The position numbers and the translations under genes are program-made. Of a stretch of 64,000 nucleotides of DNA, positions 54,032 to 64,000 are shown piece by piece (position 1 is the stretch's first letter; every line of letters starts with the position of its first letter). The stretch is from Aphanomyces cochlioides (taxonomy: Eukaryota; Oomycota; Saprolegniomycetes; Saprolegniales; Verrucalvaceae): contig JAHQRK010000016.1 of assembly GCA_019828595.1 (NCBI GenBank), positions 1,054,001-1,118,000 of the forward strand. The letters are read 5' to 3'. The notes beneath the pieces were generated by a model, which did not search any database, was not told where the DNA came from, and saw nothing but the letters and a program-made list of their open reading frames with translations.

Positions 54032-54895
54032 TCAAACAACTTGGAGGACGCGACTGCCGCGGATGATGAGCATTTCCAATTTGCGCGGTCGGGATGCTGG
54101 CACAGGTGCTCGATCGACGTTGCCATCGGCATTGCCAATGACACGCGGTCCATTTTCATCAAACGACACTCTCCGTGTCGTCTTGGTCATCGCTGGTGCA
54201 CACCGTGACGACGACGCGAGAATGGCTGCGTCGATTGAGAGGCGCTGGACGTGTTTGAAGAGATCGTAAGCGGATGCATCCACTTGGCTAAAGCCTCGCT
54301 CTGTCACATGAGGATGTTGGCGAAGCATTCGCGACAGGCACTTGTTCTGTTCATGGAGACCGCGGAGTGTGTCGGCCATGGTTTCCTTGGCGGTATCCAT
54401 GAGATGTTCGATGGCTTCCCGTGGACGTTTGTCTGCGATAGCAGCGAGTTTGACACACAGCCCGACTTTGGCTTTGGCCCACATGATGGACAGTGTATAC
54501 GGTAGGACTTCCATCGCTTCAAGGCGTAAGAGGAAGGTATTGCATGGCTCGATGAGCTTGGTATTGGCGTAACAGATCATCGCGAGTTCGTCGAGCGCGG
54601 TCGCCAATTGGCACACGACGCGATCAAGACAGCACGATTGCAGGAGCTGCCACTTGAGTTCTAGCGACAGCGCGAGCAGATGCGACGAGTTGGTCGTTGA
54701 GCTGGTTGCATACGAGAGGGACGAGGAAGGTTTGGAGCTAAGTGTCATCTTTCTGGACAATTTCGAACTGCGGAGCCGGCCATGACCCGTCGCCAGGCTC
54801 GCAATCTCGGTTGCAAAGATGTGCTCGCCGTTTCGAATTTCCATTTCCTGGCGTTTCATAAGAAATGACATCTCCAATGAAGACTTTTCCCTCAC
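54032..54895 (-). CDS. Unrecognised protein, paralogue B of a tandem pair
   Basis: The protein is 287 residues. Its N-terminal 75 residues (serine-rich, KLSRKMTLSSKPSSSLSYAT) are absent from paralogue A. Helical blocks shared with A include LDELAMICYANTKLIEP, AKAKVGLCVKL, LMDTAKETMADTLRGL, ERGFSQVDASAYDLFKHVQR and the terminal EMLIIRGSRVLQVV. RRVSFDENG is a good KVxF-like candidate for phosphatase PP1 docking (inference). The pair is colinear, in the same orientation, with about 1.2 kb between. The two seem to have duplicated locally and diverged, keeping the C-terminus most conserved. Confidence 0.7.
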   Translation of the reverse strand: MREKSSLEMSFLMKRQEMEIRNGEHIFATEIASLATGHGRLRSSKLSRKMTLSSKPSSSLSYATSSTTNSSHLLALSLELKWQLLQSCCLDRVVCQLATALDELAMICYANTKLIEPCNTFLLRLEAMEVLPYTLSIMWAKAKVGLCVKLAAIADKRPREAIEHLMDTAKETMADTLRGLHEQNKCLSRMLRQHPHVTERGFSQVDASAYDLFKHVQRLSIDAAILASSSRCAPAMTKTTRRVSFDENGPRVIGNADGNVDRAPVPASRPRKLEMLIIRGSRVLQVV

Positions 54896-55562
54896 TTTAA
54901 TGCGATATTCGATGGTCGAATCTTCGAGGAAATCGACGGAGAAAAATCTTATAAATTAATATCCTATAATAATGAATACTACTTCATTCGATCTAAAATA
55001 AAAATTAACAAAGGTGTTTTGAGACTGATGCTAGTGAGAGTAGTCATATCGTGTTCCTAGTCATTTCTTGTGCGATTGAGGAAGAACTCTGCACCAAACA
55101 AGTGATGACGCACTCTATTAATAGTGAGACCCAAAGTGGGCCCTGATACCCTGGCCTATTGAAAGATCGAAGTTGAATTGTACAGATGGCGAGTCAATAA
55201 GCTGCATGAGTAATGTTGCCTCGACGTGTTGAGCTTTGGATTGTAAGCCACAGGAGGTAACTAGTCTCAACTAAGTAACTGCTGAATATTCCTTGGCATG
55301 CATATACTCCATGTGTTCCCGTGGAGTTCATGGCGCCTTCTCGTGCTGTTAAAACATATCTTTGGAATTTTATGCTTGCGTTGCAGTAATACCTCTCAGA
55401 ATGAATTTTGATAACCAGCGGGTATGTCGGTGAAACGGCTGTAAAAGCACACGGCGTTGAGCCGTGGATGGCAGTCGATGGAGGGAAAACAATGCAACTG
55501 CGACCGTCGGCGTGTCAAAGTCATATCTCACATGCACAGCTTGGTGCGTTTTTTTCGATTAT
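54896..55562. other. AT-rich intergenic
   Basis: No gene, repeat or RNA was recognised. The AT-rich part (54950-55020) could hold the paralogue B promoter. Confidence 0.4.
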
Positions 55563-58230
55563 TCATGTCGACAACTCTTGCGCTGGCGTCGGTGGTTCGA
55601 CTTCTTCCTGTACTGTAGTAGTGGCCGTCGCGATCTCCTGCTCCATGACTTTCACACGGTGTAAAACCCGCGCGGCATCCATTTTGAGCCCTACGGCGTT
55701 TCGTCCAAGGCAGTTTCCATGTCATGTGTCTACCTTTTTGAAACAACGCACGGGCCAATGCATTGTCGAGAACAATACGTGCTCGCAATCGCTCCAAATA
55801 TACATCGAGCGTTAACTTGCCCGACTGCATGTCGATTTCCAAGAGCTACAGACAGCCTCACGAGATTAAAATCCACGAAACAACAACCACAAACCTGTTT
55901 CTTCAACGCGAGCGACTCGTACCGGTCGACGACCACCTCTTGCTTGGGTTCGATTTCGAGCTTCTTGGATAATTTTTCCATCTACGAAAGATTGATCGCC
56001 CAAGCAGTCAACAACGATGGAAGAAATGTCGCGACCATACCTCTTCGCAGATGACGTCGTAGCTTACAAGCAGCTCGACATCATGTGGATCCTCTTGGTC
56101 GGTTGAAATATCCCCAGATGCCACGGGGGGGACAGGAGGCGAGGGGACTTGAACCCGTGGAGGTGGCAATGCTGGGGCGTCATCTTCCAGCGGAGGATAC
56201 GAGTCCACGACAAATGTTGTCGTCTTCATCGGGCGAAACTCTTTGTCGCGAAGGGGAATTTGTAGACGCAGGCGAATCTATACTCATGGAGTAAAAACAT
56301 GCATTGTCCAGCGGCGCGCTACCTCAACGTCAAGTCCACATGGACGACGTCCGACCATGAGAGGGAGCCAGCAATGTATTTCACAAGACGACAGGAGCGG
56401 CAAGAGTGGCAACGACGCTTTCCCAACCGATTCGGAGCTTGTAAAGAACCCAGCGGTGGTGAAGACTTCAATTTGTGCCTTGCGAAGCTCGCACAGCTTG
56501 ACAAGTCCACGAGTGCGCTGGATGGGAAACTTCGCCACGCTGTTGAACGTGTACATGGCACCGCCACGAGCACTTGATGTCGTGAGCTCATGCGGGTTCT
56601 GCGACGGAATGTTCAACAAAAGTTTGGCGAAGAGGTCGCGCTGAACAGTCGATGCTGAGCGAAGCTGTAGCACGCTCACTTCGATTTGGTTCAAATCCAC
56701 GTCGCGATTCATGTGCTCGATCATGTTGACCGTCTCGACGACGCGAGTAGACGGAGGAGGTTGCCTTGGATTTACTTTCGCAGCACGGAGGGTCTCAAGA
56801 GCTGCCGCGTATACCTTGTACTGGTTGAGCTGTGCAAGAGATTGTTGTCGGTCGATCGACAACAATCGATTCGCTTCAGCTCGGCTCTGGTTGCCAAACT
56901 CGACGAGCTGTCGCTCTATCGCTTCAAATGCTGCAAGACGTTGCTGGTCTTTCAATCCTGGGTTGAGCTGTCTCTCGAGAGACTTGGCAAGACGAAGCTG
57001 TGCCAATGCTTCTTGAATTTTACCTTGGCGCTTCAGAGCCACTGCGGCAGCTTTCGCTGCATCCAACTGTTCTTGTAGCGTCGGTTGTGGTGGAGTTTGA
57101 GGCTCAACTGCGTCATGGAACGCCTCATCCTCAACTTCGTCAAATTCGTCAATGAGATGCGTCGATTCAGAATGCGCCAGCGGTGCACGCGGAGGTTGAG
57201 ATGGTGGTGGCGGGTGCGAGCGCTCATGGAGTTTTCGGAGCTCATCGTCATATTTGTCCATGTCTTCATCGGTGACTTCGATCGAGTCATGAGCGTCTTC
57301 TTCAGGCTCTGTTGCTGGTGGAAGAGCTACTGGTTGCTCTGCTGTAGGTGGAGGAGTTATTTGTTGCTGAGGTGCTGGTGGAGGAGTCGTTTGTTGCTCA
57401 GCTTGGAGCTGTTGCAGGGTTGCCTCAAGTGATTTTATTTGACGGAGAGCAGCCAGGGCCTCTTGGATTTGATTCTTCTTCTTGAGCGCTACTGCTTCCC
57501 GTCGCTTTGATGCAATTTCAGCTTCGAGTTCTTCGATCCTGTTCGGAGCAAGGCTCGATGGCTGGCCGTTGAGAATGGCATCGAATTCTGGATTCGCCAT
57601 GTCTTCATCTGTGACTTCGATCTCGTGGTCCTCGATAGATTCTTGCCGTGGCAAGATTGCTATGTGACTTGGGTTGGCAGCGATCTGAGCAGTTTGTGGT
57701 TTTGGCTGAGCGACTTCTTGCTGAATGGTTGGAGATCCAAGGTTCTGGAGCTGAGCTTCGTATGACTTCATTGCTCGTAGAGCTGCCAGTGCTTCTTGGA
57801 CTTGCCCTTCGCGCTTTAACTGCACTGCGCGTAGTTTTTCCTCGTTGATCAATTGCTGCAATCGAGTGCGTTCATCCTGGGGTGGTGGTGGCGGAGCTTT
57901 CACGCCAAGTATTGCATTCAGCTCAGCTTGGAGTGCTGGGTCATTCATGTCCGAGTCGCTCACATCGTCCATATCACCATCCGAGTCCTCGCGCATGCTC
58001 AAGTGATTCATGATATGTGTCGCAGCATGGTCGCTTGCTCCGATGCTTTGGATCTGCCGTATGATTTCCGACTCGCCGTCACTAAATGCATTGTCATCGT
58101 CCATGCTGCTACCTCCACGTCCAAGTTCTTTCTTCACATCGGCCATCAATTTTGCCAAATCGGCTTCGACATCCTTGTCACTCACTGGTTTGATGCCGAA
58201 TTGGGCCAAGTTAAAATCTACATTGGACAT
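55563..58230 (-). CDS. CC2D1: CC2D1/Lgd-like protein (DM14 repeats plus C2)
   Basis: Exons 58230-56323, 56277-56041, 55981-55895, 55845-55734 and 55690-55563 join in phase (introns 43-59 nt), giving 823 residues. Three DM14 motifs (EGQVQEALAALRAMKSYEAQ, KNQIQEALAALRQIKSLEAT, QGKIQEALAQLRLAKSLERQ) lie at roughly residues 120-165, 225-270 and 375-415. They are followed by a C2 domain (about 505-640) with the hallmark VGRRPCGLDVEI ending. The protein family (Lgd, CC2D1A/B) binds CHMP4/Shrub and regulates ESCRT-III in endosomal sorting and cytokinesis. The C-terminal helices (after residue 700) match the family's tail. Low-complexity Q/P/E runs separate the DM14 units. It is divergent from COMMD3, 510 bp away. 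Confidence 0.88.
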
Positions 58231-58739
58231 TCAGGCCTTGCATCGTGGCAGAAAACCATACCGTCGTCACTTTCCTTGGACTGCGACGCTTTAGACGCTC
58301 TCAGTGTCTTGGAATCCTCTTTCTTCTTCCAGAACATGTCCACTTCCTGGGCTTGATCTCGTCCCGCGTGACATGCATTCCGTGTCACCTTGACATTGAT
58401 TTTCGAGAAAGTCCAAATTTCATAAAAATGTTAAAAATGAACGAAAAAGCTGGTAACGAAATCGACACTGAGCTTCATTTCCACAGCAAGTACGTCATAA
58501 TCCAAGCAAAATTTTATGTGTATAGCAGTAAAAGCTCATTGAGCTGAATAATATGCGAAGAATCCCGCAAGAAGCTTGTCATTTCACGGCTTTGTGCCAG
58601 CTAAGAGAATGCACTTGAACAAGGTAATTATAGTCTACATTGAGTTAGAAAGTACAGAATTTTTCTTAAAGATCTCAAAATTTACCTCATTTAAGTACAT
58701 TTGTACTATTTGGACTATGCTTCAAATCTTTCGAGGAAG

Positions 58740-59494
58740 ATGGCGCTCGGGAGCGAAGTCGAAGCACAGATCCAACAAGCGGTCGCGACGCTTCCAAACG
58801 CCTTGATACGACATTTGCTTGTCCTAGCGACGGTTCAGCTGAGTGAGGCTACGCCCTCGTCTCCGATCTTGCCTCCTTTGGATGATGCGACGCCTGGTAC
58901 ATGAGTGTTGAATGTTTCAAAGTTCACAGAACATTGGGCTAGAACATGCCCAAGCTGTGAAAGATGCATATGCAGCCTTCTCCATCTTTGTAGCTGAAGT
59001 TGCGCGAGAGAATCAGACTCGAGACAACACGCGGTATGTCCTCAAGTGTTTTTGGTGTGCAGTTATTCATGGAATGGATCCAGGCGATGGCTCGTCGACT
59101 TGGGCTTCCCAGACAATTCTGTTGATGACTTCAGCGTCATATTAGAGAAAGCAGTACCTCAAATACAAGCACTGGGGGATGAATCGGGTCCTTGTCATTG
59201 AGTAAGAACTATGGACTAAGTAATTGTGTAGGACTCGAGTTGGATTCCATCGTGGACGTAAGCTGGCGTTTGGATCACTGCATTCGATCAGATACGTTTG
59301 GAAATATTCGCGAGCCTGTGTACTTCGTTGTGCTTACGACGCAATCGCCCAAGACGGGACTTTTGACGCCGATTCGTTTCACATGCACGGTCGCACAATT
59401 TGAAGAAATCGTCTACAAACTCCAGGAAGCAACTCAACAAATCGACAGGGTTACGGCGTTCTTGGACGATCATAGTCAAAGTCTACATTCATAA
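58740..59494 (+). CDS. COMMD3: COMM domain-containing protein 3
   Basis: Exons 58740-58858, 58923-59033, 59084-59187 and 59232-59494 join in phase, giving 198 residues, close to COMMD3's usual 195. Intron 1 (64 nt, GTCTCC...AAAG) is the least certain; the alternative GTACAT donor at 58897 gives a frame error. The C-terminal COMM domain reads SIVDVSWRLDHCIRSDTFGN, then PVYFVVLTTQSP and the helix FEEIVYKLQEATQQIDRVTA. The N-terminal helix region (LEHAQAVKDAYAAFSIFVAE) corresponds to the COMMD HN domain. COMMD proteins assemble into the Commander complex, which recycles cargo from endosomes with Retriever and CCDC proteins. In-phase joins and length support this model. Confidence 0.8.
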
Positions 59495-59946
59495 TCACGA
59501 CCTATTGATCAATCGTTGCCATTATGCTGTCCTCTTCGTGATTGTCGAAGTCTTCAAACCTGCACGACGACGGGTCTTCCTTCCAAGCTATCCACTTGAG
59601 GCTCATTATCGCGCAAGCTTAAAGGCGCACGTCTATCCAGTTGTGATCTCCGAAGCTCTCGAAATGTGTCCATTCTGTGTGTAGTTTAGGAACTTATCGT
59701 TTCCAGCCGCACACATACTTTCCCGCGCTTTTGCTTCAAACCACTGAGGTTAGAAGGTTCAATTGTTCGACTTCAAGCGAATGATCAATTAACCTTCCTC
59801 AAGTTCAGGGGCAGAGTATTACAATGGCTCAACATGCGTTCTGGGCGTCAGGAAGCCACATAGCGGCGGCAATTCGTCCATTTAAGCGAGTGGAGCTGCG
59901 GCGTCTGAGGTCCAAAAGGCATTCATAGCAACCAACTGGAAATAGA

Positions 59947-59971
59947 TATCCGGATAGTTTATCCGAAAGCG
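59947..59971 (+). promoter_or_regulatory. Paired TATCCGG/TTATCCG motif upstream of SPT16
   Basis: ATATCCGGATAGTTTATCCG lies 50-75 bp before the SPT16 ATG. It mirrors the pair before the arrestin gene and the cluster before SRRM1 in this window. Confidence 0.45.
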
Positions 59972-60020
59972 CGAGCAAAGTTCCCTCCAAACATTTCCCA
60001 AGAAGCCGCCCAACGCCACA

Positions 60021-63000
60021 ATGTCCGGGCCACAATTGGACAAGGAGCTGTTCTTCCGCCGCCTGAACAATATCTATGCGTCGTGGAAGGTATGTCCATG
60101 CATTCTTGCAGGAAAAGTGACAAGGAAGCAAAATGTAGGACCCGAAAAACACAGAATGGGATGATGTAGAGAGCTTTTGCATTTTGGCGGGGAAACCGAA
60201 TGCCGATGACAGTGGCTATCGCAAGTCGGCAATCCTGCAATTCTACCTTCTGAACTTCTTGGAGTTTCCAGAAACACTGATGATCTTCACCAAGACCAAG
60301 CTTTACGTGCTTACGAGCGGAAAGAAGTACTCGATGCTAGAGGAGATTTTGGATGGCAATGACTCGTCAGACGTCAAGCTGGAGCTTCTCAAGCGAGAGA
60401 AAGCAGATGGCAATAAGGCCAATTATGAAAAGTTGATCCAAGCGATTCAAGCGGATAGCATCAAGAAACGTCTGGGGGTTTTGGCGAAAGAAAACCCTGA
60501 AGGCGATCTTGTGCAGTCTTTCGTCAAGGAAGTTGACGCAGCAGGATTTGAAAACATTGACATCTCCAAGGCGATTGAATGCGCCTTGCGGGTGAAAGCT
60601 CCAGAAGAACTGGTATATTTTCGACTTCACTTAAGGGTTTGCTCACATTTCTGCGTAGGAAAACATTCGATGGGCTGCTGCGTTAACCAAGAAGGTGTTC
60701 TCATCAAAATTTGTCGAAGACATGGAGAGCATTATTGATGAGGACAAACGCGTTAAGCACGATGCATTTAGTGCCGACATTGAAGGGGTGTTCGAAGATC
60801 CCAGCAAAATCAAAGTAACGCTTAGCCCAGAAGACATTGAATCGTGTTATTCGCCAATTATTCAGTCTGGTGGCAAGTACGACTTGAAGCCCAGTGCCCA
60901 GAGCAATTCTGATGTTATGAAATTCGACGTGATCATTGCCTCCATCGGCGCACGCTACAAAGGATATTGCTCCAACGTTGCACGCACATTCTTTGTCACC
61001 CCAACCAAGTCCATGGAACGTACGTATGAATTGCTTCATGAAGCGCATGATCTGTGCATCAACGAGCTGCGTCCTGGAAAAACTGTGAGCCAAGTTGTCG
61101 AGAAGGTGACCAAGATGATTGAGTCCCGCAATCCAAAGTTAGCCAAGCTCCTCACGAAGAATTTCGGATTCGGTATTGGCTTGGACTTCCGTGAAGCTGG
61201 CATGTTGCTCACAGCAAAGAATCATCATGTTATTCAAGCTGGACAAGCATTCAATGTCGCGATGGGCTTTCAAAACATTCCTCTCAAAGATGGCGAACGT
61301 GCGAAACACTTGCCCGAGACTTATTCTATCCTTCTTGCAGATACTGTCACAGTCCAATCAGACGAAACCAAGATATTGACCAAGGTGTCTAAAGCTTGGG
61401 CAAAAGTGCACTACGACATCGATGATGACGGTGACAGCAAGCCTGAAAAGGAAAAGAGCCGGGAGAAGCGAAAAGAACAAATTGAAGAGCCCGACGACGA
61501 CGCAGGGGCTACTATGAGCAGCAACATAGTCCAAAACCGTTTGCGTGATAAACAACGCCAGTCCGAGGGTAAACAAACAGACCAAGAACGTCGAGACAGG
61601 CATCAAGCTGAACTTATGTTGCGCAAGCGAGAAGAGGCCATGCGCCGTCTCGAAGAACAGAGTAGCGACGCTGTCCAAGGCAAGCGCTCCGATAGAAATG
61701 CGATCGTAGCTTACAATCACCCATCCAGCTACCCAGAAGTGAAACCACGACAAGTTTCAGTGGACATGCGCCATGAAGCTGTGATTGTTCCCATCAACGG
61801 TGTTCCCGTACCATTTCACATTTCTACAATCAAGAATGTAAGCAAGAACGAAGAAGACAAAGCGACATATTTACGTATCAACTTCTATTGTCCTGGTGTG
61901 GGTGGTACATTGGGTAAAGACGCGTCTCCAGCCATGCAAGCAGCAGTTGCGAAATTTCCCTCTTTGATGTTTATCAAAGAACTGGGTTTCCGCTCGACGG
62001 ATGCCCACAACTTGAACAATCAATTCCGTTTGATCAAGGAATTGCAAAAGCGTGTGAAGCAACGTGAACAACAAGAACAAGAAGAATCAGGTACTTGTGG
62101 CCCATATTCGGCAGAAGATTGACTTTGAATTGTAGATTTGGTCGTCCAGGAAGATTTGATCTTGATGCGCGATCGCCGTGTGCCTCGTTTGAGTGATTTG
62201 AGTGCTCGTCCTCATTTGAGTGGTCGTAAGACTCAAGGAACATTGGAGGCTCATCAGAACGGTCTCCGATTCACTACCAACAAGAACCAAAAACTTGACA
62301 TTTTGTACGCCAATATCAAGCACGCAATTTTCCAACCATGCGACAAAGAACTCGTCGTGCTTATTCACTTTCACTTGAAGAATCCTATCATGATTGGCAA
62401 GAAGAAGCACCAAGATGTGCAGTTTTACACTGAAGTTATTGAATCGAGTCAAGCACTCGACAACCGTCGCCGTTCCATGTACGATCCTGATGAATTAGAC
62501 GAAGAAAATCGTGAGCGTGCTTTGCGTGAGCGACTCAACACAACTTTCAAGGATTTTTGTCAAAAGGTTGAACGTGTGAGTGAAAGCATCGAGAAGACCA
62601 TCACCTTTGATATTCCGTACCGAGAGTTGGGCTTCAGCGGTACGCCATTCAAGGAAATGGTCTTGTTGCAACCTACCGTCCACTGTTTGGTCTCGTTGAC
62701 TGAATATCCTTTCTTTATCACACTCTTGGACGACGTGGAACACGTCCACTTTGAGCGTGTCTTCTTCGGCTCCAAGAACTTTGACATGGTCTTTGTCTTC
62801 AAGAACTTCAACATTGTGCCTGTTCGAGTGTCGGCCATTGCGACGAATGAATTGGAACGCATCAAGGAATGGCTCGACGACATCGATATATGCTTCACGG
62901 AAGGCACAGCCAACTTAAACTGGAAACAAATCATGGTCACGATCAAGGGAGACGATCGATTCTACTTGGATACGGACGACGATGGTGTGCCGAAGCCAGC

Positions 63001-63349
63001 CGGTTGGGAGTTCTTGAAAATGGACGGCAGTGACGACGAAGACGGCGAAGAGGAAGAAGAAGAAAGTGAGTTTGAAGGCGATGATGACGACGAAGATGAC
63101 GAGTCGGACGAATCGGACGACGATTCAGATGATTCAGATGTATCCTTGGTCGACGAGGACGACGAATCGGACGAAGTAGACGAAGAAGAGGAAGACGGAC
63201 CCAGTTGGGACGAACTGGAGAAAGAAGCCCGTGCGTCCGACATGATGCGCAACGAAAAGCGAGAACAGGATAGCGACGAAGAGTACAGACGGAAAAAGAA
63301 GAAGTCGAGCTCGTCGTCGGGTCCTCCATCGAAGCGAGTCAAGTACTGA
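60021..63349 (+). CDS. SPT16: FACT complex large subunit SPT16
   Basis: Exons 60021-60089, 60139-60612, 60659-62090 and 62136-63349 join in phase (introns 49, 46 and 45 nt), giving 1,062 residues, normal for SPT16. The N-lobe starts QLDKELFFRRLNNIYASWK. The peptidase-like fold follows (VMKFDVIIASIGARYKGYCS, AMGFQNIPLKDG) without metal ligands, as in all SPT16. The middle domain shows MRDRRVPRLSDLSARPHLSG and GTLEAHQNGLRFTTNKN, a PH-like histone-binding module. The acidic C-terminal tail is present (EEEEESEFEGDDDDEDDESD), then a basic NLS (KSSSSSGPPSKRVKY). It reorganises nucleosomes during transcription and replication with SSRP1/Pob3. Confidence 0.95.
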
Positions 63350-63404
63350 GGAGATTGAGTTGTATATTCTATTGGAAATGGTCGTCTACTGCTGATAGGT
63401 CCTT

Positions 63405-64000
63405 TTAGTAGTAATGGAAAAACAAGAGCAGGCATGACGCACCGAAATAAAAACAGAAAATCATAAAGCCAAAGCCTTCGCCGTAGTCGGCCGCCTTCTT
63501 GAGCGACTGGTTGCCGTGACCAACGTTGTCCCTTGCCATCGTGGCTTCTTTAGTGATGTTTTCCATCTTTTCAGTCTGTTGACCGATTTCCTGTGCAAAC
63601 TGATTCATCATGCCTTGAATTGCATTCACTTGCTGCTCAACTTTTCTACGAGGAGAGATGGAATCATGCAGCAAGCTGGGGAGGAAACATACCTCGCAGC
63701 ATCAATTTCTTCATGAAAATGACGATGGAGTTGGAGATTCTCGGCCATGAACTGCCGTGACTCAGCATCCGTCAATCCAATCGAGTCGTCATTTGAGCGG
63801 GACTCTTCTGCAACGCGGACAGATTCACTTGGAGATGGAGTTGACTGATGAGACACAATTGGTTTCGTCGATGGTTTGGATTGTGGGACGACTAATGTTA
63901 CTCGATCCAAGTCGACTCCATCGGGTAACAGCCTACAAAGCGCATGGACTTATTAGAAGCATGCAGAAAATGAGAACTCACTTCTTGGAGAGGAAGAAAG
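63405..64000 (-). CDS. STX18: Syntaxin-18-like SNARE (partial, 5' end outside the window)
   Basis: Exons (from the right edge) 64000-63982, 63932-63693 and 63645-63405 join in phase over introns of 49 and 47 nt; the N-terminus lies beyond the window. The SNARE helix begins near FMAENLQLHRHFHEEIDAAR and runs through QQVNAIQGMMNQFAQEIGQQ and NITKEATMARDNVGHGNQSL, ending in a single membrane anchor GFMIFCFYFGASCLLLFFHY. The layout resembles syntaxin-18/Ufe1, the Qa-SNARE for retrograde Golgi-to-ER fusion. A possible intron donor near 63435 would delete the anchor, so the unspliced end is preferred. It converges with SPT16, 55 bp apart. Confidence 0.75.

Noticed and set aside
58701..58904. Earlier COMMD3 start (MYYLDYASN...) and a GTACAT donor at 58897
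   Set aside because: The donor gives a 33-nt intron and a frame error; the GTCTCC donor at 58859 keeps phase and length.
62943..63435. Serine/arginine-rich minus-strand frames over the SPT16 tail
   Set aside because: Reverse reading of the acidic GAC/GAA tail; composition only.
63420..63435. Possible extra intron removing the syntaxin membrane anchor
   Set aside because: The unspliced sequence ends in a good single-span anchor, as expected for a Qa-SNARE.
1..64000. tRNA, rRNA, CRISPR array or bacterial-type operators
   Set aside because: None seen; the content is nuclear eukaryotic and spacer-repeat regularity is absent.

Overview
The window looks like nuclear DNA of an oomycete, most likely a saprolegnialean (Aphanomyces/Saprolegnia type); the genus is inference. 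Genes are dense and carry many very short introns (about 40-65 nt, GT-AG plus one GC-AG). Products are typical of a flagellated eukaryote: SPT16, eIF4E, SRRM1, AAMP, COMMD3, CC2D1/Lgd, syntaxin-18 and a ciliary RPGRIP1L-like giant. There are also oomycete-style helicase-associated-repeat and arrestin-like proteins. No tRNA, rRNA or CRISPR was recognised.

Layout. 1-3 kb holds nested TTA-flanked MITEs. 3-5.3 kb carries a SRPBCC lipid-binding-like gene with an in-frame stop and the only intact arrestin-like gene. 5.9-9.05 kb is a near-perfect inverted duplication with two 1.49-kb arms and a 189-bp spacer. 9-14.5 kb holds a SET-domain remnant and three decayed arrestin copies. 15-30.5 kb is a transposon-rich block: a Myb/SANT-like gene, a frameshifted Helitron with Rep, helicase and Ulp1-like protease parts, a complete Tc1 element inserted in it, a hAT-like element, a gypsy integrase scrap, a Tc1-type MITE, and a complete Tc1/mariner-related element with unusual DD81E spacing. 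31-35 kb has two more broken arrestin loci, one a chimera.

35-64 kb is ordinary gene-rich sequence. It holds the helicase-associated-repeat protein, SRRM1 and a weakly GNAT-like protein. AAMP and eIF4E follow (convergent), then a 13-exon, 2,550-residue RPGRIP1L/EF-hand protein, a tandem pair of unrecognised paralogues, CC2D1, COMMD3, SPT16 and a syntaxin-18 gene cut by the right edge. Exon joins for the spliced genes were traced by eye and keep phase throughout.

The left half reads as a birth-and-death arrestin cluster colonised by transposons. The right half is housekeeping: translation (eIF4E), ribosome assembly (AAMP), splicing (SRRM1), chromatin (SPT16), membrane traffic (CC2D1, COMMD3, syntaxin-18) and the cilium (RPGRIP1L-like).
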